From contig JAODND010000026.1 of NCBI GenBank assembly GCA_025465465.1, positions 1 to 45,224 on the forward strand: DNA of 45,224 nucleotides, given 5' to 3'. Below are positions 15,832 to 24,159 of the stretch, piece by piece (position 1 is the first letter of the stretch; every line of letters begins with the position of its first letter). The notes below the pieces were generated by a model that saw only the letters and a list, made by a program, of their open reading frames with translations, ran no database searches and was not told the origin of the DNA. The translations under genes were made by a program, and so were the position numbers. Source of the stretch: Frankiales bacterium (GTDB lineage: Bacteria; Actinomycetota; Actinomycetes; Mycobacteriales; SCTD01).

Positions 15832-17233
15832 CCTGGTCCGAAGCCTCCCGCGGGAGGGCACGGCCTACGTCACGCCGACCCGGCGCACGACCTGGGGCGA
15901 GCTCGATGCCATGGCCGACGCGGTGGCCGTCTCCCTGCGTGACCTCGAGCCGGGGGAGCGGGTCGGGGTCCGGCTGCCCGACGACGAGACCGTGCACGCG
16001 GCCTTCCTCGGCACCGAGCGGGCCGGCGTCATCGGGGTCGGCATCGGCGCCCGCGCCGGTGAGGCCGAGGTCGCGCACCTGCTCCGCCGCACCGGCGCTC
16101 GCCGGGTGCTCACCTCGCTCCCGAGCGCACCTGGGTCGCCTGACCCAGCGCGTGCACTCGGGCGGGAGGACCTCTGGCTGCTCAACAGCACCTCCGGCAC
16201 GACCGGGATGCCGAAGGTCGTGACGCAGACCATGGACCGCTGGATCCGGTTCGTGGGGCACGCGGTCGACTGCGGCGACCTCGGGGCCGACGAGCGGCTC
16301 ATGTCGGTGATCCCGGCGCCGTTCGGCTTCGGGCTCTGGACCTCCCACGTCGCACCCATCGTCCTGGGGGCGCCGTGCGTGGTGCTGCCGCGGTTCGACG
16401 TGCCGACGATGGCGCGCATGATCGCCGAGGAGCGGGTCACCGTGCTGTGCTGCGTCAGCACCCAGTTCCGGATGCTGCTCAACCACCCCGCGTCCACCGA
16501 CCACGACCTGTCGTCGCTGAAGGTGATGTTCACCGGTGGCGAGATGATCCCGCCGGACCGGGCCCGCGAGTTCGAGGACCGCACGGGCGCGGTCGTCCTG
16601 TCGTTCTTCGGCTCCAACGAGACAGGCGCGCTGACGGCGACCCGTCATGACGATCCCCGTGACAAGCGCCTCACCACGGTCGGTCGGGTGCTCCCGTCGA
16701 TGGAGGTGCGGTTGTACGACGAGACGGGTGCGGTCACCAGTGGCACCGGCATCCCCGCGGGCCGCGGCCCGCTGCTGTGCCAGGGCTACTGGGACGACGA
16801 GGCCGCCAACGAGCTGCTCTACGCGCCGGACGGCTTCATGCTCATGGGCGACCTGGTCAGCATCGACGAGGACGGCTGGATGACGGTCGTCGGGCGGACG
16901 AGCGACATCATCATCCGCGGCGGCAAGAACATCAGTGCCGTCGCCGTGGAGAACGCCGTCGACAGCCACCCGTCGGTGGACGCGGTCGGGATCGTGCCGG
17001 TCAGCGACGAGGTCTTCGGGGAGCGGGTGTGCGCCGTCGTGACGCTCGTACCTGGCACGACGCTCACTCTCGAGGAGCTGATCGCGCACCTCGACGGTGC
17101 GGGGCTCGGCAAGGAGAGCTGGCCCGAGCACCTGCTGGTCCTCGACGAGCTGCCACGCTCGTCGGGCGGAAAGCTGGCAAAGCGCGCGCTGCGCGACCTC
17201 GCCGAGCGGCATTTCCGCCCGCCCCATCCCTAG
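15812..17233 (+). CDS. AMP-dependent synthetase/ligase (acyl-CoA synthetase-like)
   Basis: Adenylate-forming enzyme of 473 residues, probably making an acyl-CoA from the imported acid. The phosphate-binding loop STSGTTGMPK is at 126-135. It is followed by SFFGSNETG, the hinge region GDLVSIDEDGWMTVVGRTSDIIIRGGKNIS, and the C-terminal lysine motif SSGGKLAKRAL. All core motifs are present, but it is 40-70 residues shorter than usual because the N-terminal domain is compact. GTG 15812 gives a 20-base overlap with the amidohydrolase and begins just before the first conserved segment. It is the last gene of the operon; a terminator-like hairpin follows. Confidence 0.92.
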   Translation: MPASLSDLVRSLPREGTAYVTPTRRTTWGELDAMADAVAVSLRDLEPGERVGVRLPDDETVHAAFLGTERAGVIGVGIGARAGEAEVAHLLRRTGARRVLTSLPSAPGSPDPARALGREDLWLLNSTSGTTGMPKVVTQTMDRWIRFVGHAVDCGDLGADERLMSVIPAPFGFGLWTSHVAPIVLGAPCVVLPRFDVPTMARMIAEERVTVLCCVSTQFRMLLNHPASTDHDLSSLKVMFTGGEMIPPDRAREFEDRTGAVVLSFFGSNETGALTATRHDDPRDKRLTTVGRVLPSMEVRLYDETGAVTSGTGIPAGRGPLLCQGYWDDEAANELLYAPDGFMLMGDLVSIDEDGWMTVVGRTSDIIIRGGKNISAVAVENAVDSHPSVDAVGIVPVSDEVFGERVCAVVTLVPGTTLTLEELIAHLDGAGLGKESWPEHLLVLDELPRSSGGKLAKRALRDLAERHFRPPHP

Positions 17234-17242
17234 TGGGAGGGG
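17222..17242. terminator. Terminator-like hairpin between convergent genes
   Basis: CCCC (17222-17225), a bulged A, TCCC (17227-17230), loop TAGT, then GGGA (17235-17238) and GGGG (17239-17242) form an 8-pair stem. The TAG in the loop is the stop codon of the ligase gene. The hairpin lies exactly between two convergent genes, so it could serve both strands. There is no U-tract, which is common in high-GC organisms. Confidence 0.5.
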
Positions 17243-18094
17243 TCACTCGACCTTTTGGAACTGGGCGACCGCGACGACGAAGAGCGTCAGGCCGATCGTG
17301 GCGACGAGGAGCAGCTGCACGGCGGTCGGCACCGACCACCCGAACCACGTGATCGCAGGGTTCAGCTGCGCGCGGACACTGTCGGGCAGCGTGAGGCGGT
17401 CGAACACCGCGGTGCGGATCGGGTGCACGGCGTAGGTCAGCGGGTTGAGCCGGACGACGATGCCCAGCCAGGTGGGCAGGTTGGACAGCGGGTAGAGCGC
17501 CCCCGACAGGAACGACAGCGGCAGCAGGAACACCTGCATGAGACCCATCACCGTCTGCACCTGCGTGATGCGGGAGACGATCGCGAGCCCCAGCGACGTG
17601 AGGGTGAACGACAGCAGGAAGACCTCGGCGAGCAGCTGGACGGCGAGCCCGGGTGTCAGCGGGACGTTGACGAAGAACCCCAGGAGCAGCACGAGCACCC
17701 CCTGCAGCGTCGCGATCGTCGCGCCCGACAGCGCTTTGCCGAGGATGATCGAGCTCCGGCGCACCGGCGCGACGAGCATCTCGCGCAGGAAGCCGAACTC
17801 GCGGTCCCACACGATCGACATGGCGCTGAACATCGCGGTGAACAGCGTCGAGGTCGCGAGGATGCCGGGGTACATGAACGTCCGCAGGTCGATCGGACCG
17901 GTGCTGCCCTTGGTCAGCGAGCTCAGCCCCGAGCCGAGGACGAACAGGAACAGCAGCGGCTGCACCAGGGCGGAGACGAAGCGGGTGCGGTCCTGGTAGG
18001 TGCGGATCAGATCACGCTGCATCACGATCTTGACGGCCCGCAGGTCGAGGGTGATGGAGCGCCGGGGGATGGCGACGGCAGCGATGGTGGTCAT
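17243..18094 (-). CDS. ABC-2 type export permease (DrrB-like)
   Basis: A 283-residue inner-membrane permease with about six hydrophobic helices, of the daunorubicin-resistance (DrrB) type. Typical segments are RDLIRTYQDRTRFVSALVQPLLFLFVLGSGL, MYPGILATSTLFTAMFSAMSIVWDREFGFLREMLVAPVRR and LPLSFLSGALYPLSNLPTWL. ATG 18094 overlaps the ATPase stop by 4 bases, so the two form one operon. The substrate could be a drug, lipid or glycolipid. The divergent MarR gene upstream of the ATPase suggests induction by a small molecule. Confidence 0.93.
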   Translation of the reverse strand: MTTIAAVAIPRRSITLDLRAVKIVMQRDLIRTYQDRTRFVSALVQPLLFLFVLGSGLSSLTKGSTGPIDLRTFMYPGILATSTLFTAMFSAMSIVWDREFGFLREMLVAPVRRSSIILGKALSGATIATLQGVLVLLLGFFVNVPLTPGLAVQLLAEVFLLSFTLTSLGLAIVSRITQVQTVMGLMQVFLLPLSFLSGALYPLSNLPTWLGIVVRLNPLTYAVHPIRTAVFDRLTLPDSVRAQLNPAITWFGWSVPTAVQLLLVATIGLTLFVVAVAQFQKVE

Positions 18095-19050
18095 CGGTGC
18101 CCCCGCCCCGCCGCCATGAACGGGGGCAGCTGTGGCCCGGCGCTCTCGGTGTCGCGGATGGTCCGCCCGGTGTAGGACAGGAACACGTCGTCGAGCGACG
18201 GCCGGCTGATGCTGACGTTGGTGATGGGGACCCCCAGGCTCTCGAACAGCTGCGGCACGTAGGCCTCGCCGTCCTCGACGTTGATGACGACGCCCTCGGA
18301 CGTCCGGATCGCACCGGGCAGCCGGACGAGAGCCTCGTCGTCGTCGTCGGTGCGGATGGTGACGCGGTCGGTGCCCACGCTGGCCTTGAGCGCCGCCGGC
18401 GTGTCGAGGGCGACCAGCTTGCCCTCGTCCATGATGGCGATCCGGTCGCAGTGCTCGGCCTCGTCCATGTAGTGCGTGGTGAGGAAGATGGTGATGTCCT
18501 CCTCCTTGCGCAGCCGCTCGATGTAGTCCCAGATGGAGGCGCGGGTCTGCGGGTCCAGCCCCACCGTCGGCTCGTCGAGAAACAGCACGCGCGGCGAGTG
18601 CATCAGCCCGCGGGCGATCTCGAGCCGGCGCTTCATGCCGCCGGAGAAGGTCAGCACCTTCGACGCCCGGCGCTCCCAGAGCCCCACCATCTCGAGGACC
18701 TGCTGGAGGCGCGGCTGCACCGACTCCCGGGGCATGCCGTAGAGCTCCGCGTGGAAGCGCAGGTTCATCTCGGCCGACAGGTAGGTGTCGAGCGTCGTGT
18801 CCTGGAACACGAGCCCGATGTGCCGGCGCACGTCGTCGCGCTGCCCCTGCACGTCGAAGCCGGCGACGGAGGCGCTGCCGCCCGTGGCCTTCGCGAGGGT
18901 GCAGAGGATCTTGATGGTCGTCGACTTGCCAGCCCCGTTGGGACCGAGGAAGCCAAACGTCTCGCCGGTCCGCACGTCGAAGTCGACGCCGCGGACCGCC
19001 TCCACCGCGCCGTAGGACTTCGTGAGGCCACGCACCTCGACCGCATTCAT
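18091..19050 (-). CDS. ABC exporter ATP-binding protein (DrrA-like)
   Basis: A 319-residue ATPase of the DrrA family that pairs with the downstream permease. Walker A GPNGAGKS is at 36-43, the signature FSGGMKRR at 135-142, Walker B VLFLDEPTVGLD at 155-166 and the switch His in TTHYMDEAEHCD. The C-terminal extension after residue about 220 (VTIRTDDDDEALVRLPGAI, SRPSLDDVFLSYTGRTIRD) is the DrrA-specific regulatory domain. It lies 58 bases from the divergent MarR gene. Confidence 0.95.
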   Translation of the reverse strand: MNAVEVRGLTKSYGAVEAVRGVDFDVRTGETFGFLGPNGAGKSTTIKILCTLAKATGGSASVAGFDVQGQRDDVRRHIGLVFQDTTLDTYLSAEMNLRFHAELYGMPRESVQPRLQQVLEMVGLWERRASKVLTFSGGMKRRLEIARGLMHSPRVLFLDEPTVGLDPQTRASIWDYIERLRKEEDITIFLTTHYMDEAEHCDRIAIMDEGKLVALDTPAALKASVGTDRVTIRTDDDDEALVRLPGAIRTSEGVVINVEDGEAYVPQLFESLGVPITNVSISRPSLDDVFLSYTGRTIRDTESAGPQLPPFMAAGRGHR

Positions 19051-19108
19051 GCGCTCTCCAAACCGTTGGTCTTTTCAATCATAGGGGAAGCGTACTACTC
19101 TCGACAAC

Positions 19109-19531
19109 GTGGAGATGTACCTCGGGCGGCTGGCCCTCGCGTACCGCTCGGCGATGCGCGCGCGGTTCGAGGAGCACGGCGAGTTGTCCGACTGGGGCTT
19201 GCGACCACCCTCGATCGGCGCGCTCCGGATCGTCGCCCGTTCGGCCCCTGTGTCGCAGCGCGAGGTGTCGGAGCGGCTGGGCGTGCACCCCTCCGAGATC
19301 GTCAAGGTGGTGGATCAGCTCGAGTCCTACGGGTTCGTCAGCCGGGTGCGTGCCGAGGGCGACCGGCGCCGCTACGACCTCACGATCACCCCGAAGGGGC
19401 GCAAGGTCCTGCAGCGGTTCAGCGAGGTGTCGCGCGAGGTCGACGAGGAGTTCTACGGCGCGCTGACGGTCCGTGAGCAACAGCAGCTCGAGAAGCTGCT
19501 GGCGAAGCTGGTCGACCACCACTTCGCCTGA
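19109..19531 (+). CDS. MarR family transcriptional regulator
   Basis: A 140-residue winged-helix regulator. The DNA-binding core spans about residues 45-100: APVSQREVSERLGVHPSEIVKVVDQLESYGFV, then the wing RVRAEGDRRRYDLTITPKGRKVL. Flanking helices provide the dimer interface. It is divergent from the DrrAB-type exporter and so is its likely repressor. I give the GTG at 19109; the ATG at 19115 is equally possible because neither has a good ribosome-binding site. The 58-base gap contains CCAA-accg-TTGG (19058-19069), a weak operator candidate. It ends 3 bases before the convergent FAD oxidoreductase gene. Confidence 0.92.
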   Translation: MEMYLGRLALAYRSAMRARFEEHGELSDWGLRPPSIGALRIVARSAPVSQREVSERLGVHPSEIVKVVDQLESYGFVSRVRAEGDRRRYDLTITPKGRKVLQRFSEVSREVDEEFYGALTVREQQQLEKLLAKLVDHHFA

Positions 19532-19534
19532 CCG

Positions 19535-20878
19535 CTAGTGCCCGAGGGACCTCCAGAACAGCGCGGCCGACCGTGAGGGCCGGCCCGTGCGAGCTTCCAC
19601 CCGGTCCGCCCGGCGCATCAGCAAGGTGACGGCGTTGACCCCGATCCAGCGCAGCGGCTCCGGCTCCCATCGTTGGGTACGCCGCCGCACCCAGGGCAAC
19701 CGCACGAGCTCGCTGTTCACGCCGGTGATCAGGTGCGCCAGGGTCCGGCCGGCCAGGTTGGCCGTCGCGACCCCGTCGCCGACGTAGCCACCGGCCCAGG
19801 CCGCGCCGGTCGTCCGGTCGAAGCCGACGCTCGGGAACCAGTCGCGCGGCACCCCGAGGTTGCCGCCCCACCGGTGCGTGACAGGCACCCCGTCGAGGAC
19901 GGGGAAGAGCTCGGTCAGCGTGCGCGCGAGCGCCTCGTGGACCCGGGGCACCTGCTCGTACGAGGGACGCACGCGCGACCCGAAGTGGTAGGGCGCCCCT
20001 CGGCCGCCGAAGGCCAGCCGTCCGTCGGCGGTGCGCTGCCCGTAGACGGTGAGGTGGCGTTCGTCGGTGAAGGTCGCGCGGTCCGCGAGTCCGATCTGGT
20101 CCCACACGTCCTGGGGGAGCGGCGCTGTGGCAAGCATCAGCGAATAGACCGGCGCCAGGTCGCGACGGTGCCCGGGCAGCTGGGCGGTGTAGCCCTCCGT
20201 CGCCGGCAGCACCACCTCGGCCGTGACGGTGCCGTGCTCGGTGACGACCTTGCCGGGCTCGAGGCGCACTGCCTCGGTCTGCTCGTGGATCACGACGCCC
20301 GCGTCCTCGCACGCGACCGCGAGCCCGCGGGCGAGCTTGGCCGGGTGCAGCGCCGCGCAGTGCTCGGTGGTGACGGCCCCGAGCACCCGCGACGCGGCGA
20401 GCCGCGGCTGGACGGCCGCCGCGTCGACGAGGTCGAGTGTGTCCGGCCCGAAGCCCCAGCCGCGGGCCTCGGCCACCTGCTCGCGGGCCCGGGCCAGCTG
20501 CGCCGGCGAGCGCACCAGCGCGATCGAGCCGCCCTTGGCGAAGTCGCACGGGATGCCGCTGCGACCCACTTCGTCGACGCTGTCCTCGAGGGCGCGCTGC
20601 ATGGCCAGGACACCCTCCCGACCGGCGTCCCGGGAGATCCGGTGCCAGGAGGTGGGGAACAGCGCCGAGCACCAGCCCCCGTTGCGGCCGGAGGCGCCGG
20701 CGCCGGCGACGTCCCGCTCCACGACGACGACGCGCAGCGCCGGGTCCAGGCGCTTGAGGTGCAGGGCCGTCCACAGCCCGGTGTAGCCGGCACCGACGAC
20801 GCACACGTCGGCCTGGGTGTCACCGGGCAGCGCAGGTCGGGGCGCAGCAGCGGGGAGCTGCTCCTGCCAGAGGATCAC
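19535..20878 (-). CDS. FAD-dependent amine oxidoreductase (PuuB-like, DAO fold)
   Basis: A 447-residue flavoenzyme of the D-amino-acid-oxidase fold. The dinucleotide motif GAGYTG is at 29-34, the second FAD motif ASGRNGGW at 62-69, and GGYVGDGVATANLAGRTLA near the C-terminus closes the FAD site. The domain order and RNGGW place it near gamma-glutamylputrescine oxidase (PuuB), but no PuuA or PuuD is in the window, so the true amine is uncertain. It overlaps the aminotransferase gene by 4 bases and is the last gene of an Lrp-aminotransferase-oxidase operon. Its product aldehyde could be taken by the dehydrogenases at 25.5-28.4 kb. Confidence 0.9.
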   Translation of the reverse strand: MILWQEQLPAAAPRPALPGDTQADVCVVGAGYTGLWTALHLKRLDPALRVVVVERDVAGAGASGRNGGWCSALFPTSWHRISRDAGREGVLAMQRALEDSVDEVGRSGIPCDFAKGGSIALVRSPAQLARAREQVAEARGWGFGPDTLDLVDAAAVQPRLAASRVLGAVTTEHCAALHPAKLARGLAVACEDAGVVIHEQTEAVRLEPGKVVTEHGTVTAEVVLPATEGYTAQLPGHRRDLAPVYSLMLATAPLPQDVWDQIGLADRATFTDERHLTVYGQRTADGRLAFGGRGAPYHFGSRVRPSYEQVPRVHEALARTLTELFPVLDGVPVTHRWGGNLGVPRDWFPSVGFDRTTGAAWAGGYVGDGVATANLAGRTLAHLITGVNSELVRLPWVRRRTQRWEPEPLRWIGVNAVTLLMRRADRVEARTGRPSRSAALFWRSLGH

Positions 20879-22080
20879 GTCAGCGCGGTCCGCATCGCCG
20901 CGGGAATCGCGTCGAGGTCGTCGTCGCCGATGACCAGTGGCGGGCAGATCGCGAGGGTGCTCGGGGCGATGGGCCGCACGATGACCCCGAGTGCGAGCAT
21001 CCGGTCGCGGACGGCGACCGGCTCCTCGACGCTGACCCCCCAGAGCGCGCCGACACCCCGCACGGCGGTGACGAGACCGTCGGCCTCCAGCGCACGCAGC
21101 TGCGGCTCGAGCCGTTCGCCGATCTGGGTGGCGCGGTCGACGAGCCCCTCCTGCTCCGTCAGGTCGAGGCAGGCGAGGGCGGCCGCGGCGGCGGCGCTGT
21201 GCCCGGAGTAGGTGTAGCCGTGTCGCAGCACGAACGACGGGTCCGCGGCGAGCGGCTCATGGACGCTGGGCGCGATCAGCGCGCCGCCGAGCGGCACGTA
21301 TCCGCTGGTGACGCCCTTCGCAAAGGTGGTGATGTCGGCGGCGATGCCGAAGTGCTCCCCGGCGAACAGCGAGCCGAGCCGGCCGAACCCGCAGATGACC
21401 TCGTCGAGGACGAGGTGCGCGCCGTGCTCGTCGCAGAGCGCGCGCAGACCCTTCAGGTAGCCCTCCACGGGCGGCCACACGCCACCCGCGCCGACGACAG
21501 GCTCCGCGAAGACGGCGGCCACCCGACCGCCCTCGAGGTGCGTGCGCACGGCGTCGAGGTCGTCCTTGTGCACCTGCTCGACGTCGCCCACCCCGGGGCC
21601 GAAGTCCTTGCGGTTCAGCGGCAGCCCGGTCAGCGACATGGCCCCGTAGGAGACCCCGTGGTAGCTCGGGAACCGGCTGATGGCGAGGGTGCGGTGCGGG
21701 TTCCCGGACTGCGCGTGCGCGATCCGGGACAGCTTGAGGGCGGTGTCGACCGCCTCGGACCCACCGCTGGTCAGGAACACCCGGCTGTCGGGCACGGGCG
21801 CCAGCGCCACCAGCCGTTCGGCGAGTGCGTCGGTCGTCGGGGTCGTGAAGCGCTCGAAGCAGTGGTAGGTCTCCAGCTCCCGCAGCTGCCGCGCGACGGC
21901 GTCGACGACCTCGCCACGCCCGTGCCCGACGTTGCAGTACCAGAGCGACGCGAGGCCGTCGACGTACCGCTTGCCGGTGCTGTCCCAGACGACGGCCCCC
22001 TCGCCGCGGACGATCGAGACGAAGTCGGTCGCGGCCGGCCGGGCGAAGGGATGCAGCAGCGCCGGCGTCGCCCGGCTCAC
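20875..22080 (-). CDS. Class III PLP aminotransferase (omega-type), first copy
   Basis: A 401-residue PLP enzyme of fold type I. The phosphate-binding SGGSEA is at 105-110, Asp226 in LVLDEVICGFGR contacts the pyridine nitrogen, and Lys255 in TTFAKGVTSGY forms the Schiff base. The active-site segment SLWYCNVGHGR is typical of omega-amino acid or diamine transaminases. It is shorter than the second copy at 24160 by about 60 residues and clearly diverged from it. It overlaps both neighbours by 4 bases. The probable role is transamination of a diamine or omega-amino acid in amine catabolism. Confidence 0.93.
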   Translation of the reverse strand: MSRATPALLHPFARPAATDFVSIVRGEGAVVWDSTGKRYVDGLASLWYCNVGHGRGEVVDAVARQLRELETYHCFERFTTPTTDALAERLVALAPVPDSRVFLTSGGSEAVDTALKLSRIAHAQSGNPHRTLAISRFPSYHGVSYGAMSLTGLPLNRKDFGPGVGDVEQVHKDDLDAVRTHLEGGRVAAVFAEPVVGAGGVWPPVEGYLKGLRALCDEHGAHLVLDEVICGFGRLGSLFAGEHFGIAADITTFAKGVTSGYVPLGGALIAPSVHEPLAADPSFVLRHGYTYSGHSAAAAAALACLDLTEQEGLVDRATQIGERLEPQLRALEADGLVTAVRGVGALWGVSVEEPVAVRDRMLALGVIVRPIAPSTLAICPPLVIGDDDLDAIPAAMRTALT

Positions 22081-22541
22081 GGCGTGCCGTAGGTGTAGGT
22101 CTGCTTGTGGACCCTGAGATACATGGAGGTCTCCGTCTCGCGCACGCCGGGCACGGTCCTGATGTGGTCGTTGATGACGGACAGCAGGTGCTCGTTGTCA
22201 CGGCACACGAGCTCGAGCTGGATGTCGAAGCGGCCGGTGGTCAGCACGCAGTAGTCGACCTCCTCGAGTGCGCTGAGGGCGTCCGCGACCGACCGGGAGT
22301 CACCGTCGACGGTGACGCCGACCCCTGCCATGACGCCGAACCCGAGCGTGAGCGGGTCGGCGACTGCCACGATCTGCAGCGCACCGGTGTCGAGCAGCGC
22401 ACGGACCCGCTGCCGGACCGCCGCTTCCGACAGGCCGACCGCGCCGGCGATGGCGGTGTAGGAGCGGCGGCCGTCCTCCTGCAGCTCGCGCAGGATCGCC
22501 AGGCCGGTCGCGTCCAGAGTGACAGGCTGCATGCGGCGCAT
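22077..22541 (-). CDS. Lrp/AsnC family regulator
   Basis: A 154-residue regulator. The N-terminal helix-turn-helix (LDATGLAILRELQEDGRRSYTAIAGAVGLSEAAVRQRVRALLDTGAL) is followed by an RAM ligand-binding domain from about residue 65 (DYCVLTTGRFDIQLELVCRDNEHLLSVINDHIRTVPGV). The start at ATG 22541 has GAGGGGG a few bases upstream; ATG 22532 is also possible. It is the first gene of the minus-strand operon and divergent from the permease operon, so it probably senses the amine substrate and controls both arms. Confidence 0.93.
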   Translation of the reverse strand: MRRMQPVTLDATGLAILRELQEDGRRSYTAIAGAVGLSEAAVRQRVRALLDTGALQIVAVADPLTLGFGVMAGVGVTVDGDSRSVADALSALEEVDYCVLTTGRFDIQLELVCRDNEHLLSVINDHIRTVPGVRETETSMYLRVHKQTYTYGTP

Positions 22542-22580
22542 CGTCCCCCTCGCGCTGGCACGGATCAAGTGTTGTGGGCA

Positions 22581-22599
22581 GGTTTCTACGACGGAAACC
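22581..22599. promoter_or_regulatory. Candidate Lrp operator in divergent gap
   Basis: Inverted repeat GGTTTC-tacgacg-GAAACC, a perfect 6+7+6, lies in the 120-base gap between the Lrp and permease start codons. It is the best symmetric element in the gap and sits roughly midway. Confidence 0.45.
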
Positions 22600-22661
22600 C
22601 TTGTCATGGGCGCCAAAATCTGCGAGAACCGTGTCACCTGTTCTGAGTCGAGGGAGTGCAC

Positions 22662-24149
22662 GTGGCGGTGGCCGAGGTGGACGAGCCGGACAAGGGGCTC
22701 AAGTCGGGTGCGATCGGCCTGCTGTCGAGCGTCGTGATCGGGGTGTCCTCGACCGCTCCCGGCTACAGCCTCGCGGCGACCCTCGGGTTCGTGGCCACGG
22801 CGGTCGGGCTGCAGTCGCCGGCCGTGATGCTGCTCGCGTTCATCCCGATGTTCTGCATCGCCTACGCCTACCGCGAGCTCAATGCCATCGACCCGGACTG
22901 CGGCACCACCTTCACGTGGGCCGCGCGCACCTTCGGACCCCGGACGGGCTGGATGGGTGGCTGGGGCATCATCGTCGCGGACATCGTCGTGATGGCGAAC
23001 CTCGCGCAGATCGCCGGTCAGTACGGCTTCCTGCTGTTCGGCGCGGACGGCCTGGCCAGCAGCACCTTCTGGACGACCTTCGTCGGGTGTCTGTGGATCG
23101 CGGCGCTGACCTATGTCTGCTATCGCGGCATCGAGCTCTCGGCCCGCTTCCAGTTCCTGATGCTGGCCGTCGAGGTGGCGACGCTGACCTTGTTCGCCGT
23201 CGTCGCGCTGGTCAAGGTCTACAGCGGCGACGCCCCGAAGGGCTCGGTGCACCCGTCCCTGGACTGGCTCAACCCGTTCGCGATCAACTCCTTCTCGGCG
23301 CTGTCGACAGGTGTGCTGCTGGCCGTCTTCATCTACTGGGGCTGGGACACGGCGGTGGCCTGCAACGAGGAGACCTCCGACCCGAAGCGGACACCTGGCC
23401 GGGCCGCCGTGATCGCGACTCTCGCGCTGCTGGCCATCTACCTCGTGGTGTCGGTCGCCTGCATCGCGTTCGGCGGCATCGACTCGATCAAGGACCAGGG
23501 CGACGTGCTCGCCGTCATCGGCAACCAGGTGCTCGGCACGACCCTCGGCAAGCTCGTCATCATCGCGGTGCTCACGTCCGCCGCGGCGTCGACGCAGACG
23601 ACGATCCTGCCGACGGCCCGGACCACGCTGTCGATGGCGGCGCACCGGGCCATCCCCAACTCCTTCGCGCGCATGAACCCGCGGTTCCAGACGCCGACCA
23701 CCTCGACGATCGCGATGGGCGTCGCCTCGATCGCCTTCTACGTCGGCCTGGTCCTGGTCAGCGGGAACGTGCTTGCCGACTCCATCCTGTCGCTCGGCCT
23801 GCTCATCGCCTTCTACTACGCCCTCACCGGATATGCCTGCGTGTGGCAGTTCCGTCGTGAGCTGGGGAGGAGCTTCAAGGACGCCTGGGTGAAGGGGGTG
23901 CTGCCCGGGGTCGGGGCGCTGATCCTCACCGCCGCGTTCATCAAGAGCGCGAAGGACATGTTCGCCAGCGACTACGGGTCGACGTCGTTCCACGGTGTCG
24001 GTGGCGTCTTCCTCCTCGGCATCGGCTCGCTGGTGCTGGGCGTCCTCGTGATGGTCGGTTACGAGCTCAAGGCCCCCGAGTTCTTCCGCACCGGCCCGCG
24101 CAACGACCTGCCCGAGACCCAGCCCCAGCCCATCACCCAGACCCTGTAG
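22662..24149 (+). CDS. APC-family amino acid/amine permease
   Basis: A 495-residue, about 12-helix secondary transporter of the amino acid-polyamine-organocation superfamily. The first helix contains the family motif GVSSTAPGYSLAATLG, followed by YRELNAIDPDCGTTFTWAARTFGPRTGWMGGW, which is characteristic of this group. I start at GTG 22662, which has AGGGAG 5 bases upstream; GTG 22656 would overlap that site. The aminotransferase ATG follows 10 bases after the stop. Context suggests uptake of a polyamine, GABA or a related amine. Confidence 0.92.
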   Translation: MAVAEVDEPDKGLKSGAIGLLSSVVIGVSSTAPGYSLAATLGFVATAVGLQSPAVMLLAFIPMFCIAYAYRELNAIDPDCGTTFTWAARTFGPRTGWMGGWGIIVADIVVMANLAQIAGQYGFLLFGADGLASSTFWTTFVGCLWIAALTYVCYRGIELSARFQFLMLAVEVATLTLFAVVALVKVYSGDAPKGSVHPSLDWLNPFAINSFSALSTGVLLAVFIYWGWDTAVACNEETSDPKRTPGRAAVIATLALLAIYLVVSVACIAFGGIDSIKDQGDVLAVIGNQVLGTTLGKLVIIAVLTSAAASTQTTILPTARTTLSMAAHRAIPNSFARMNPRFQTPTTSTIAMGVASIAFYVGLVLVSGNVLADSILSLGLLIAFYYALTGYACVWQFRRELGRSFKDAWVKGVLPGVGALILTAAFIKSAKDMFASDYGSTSFHGVGGVFLLGIGSLVLGVLVMVGYELKAPEFFRTGPRNDLPETQPQPITQTL

Positions 24150-24159
24150 GAGTCCTGAC

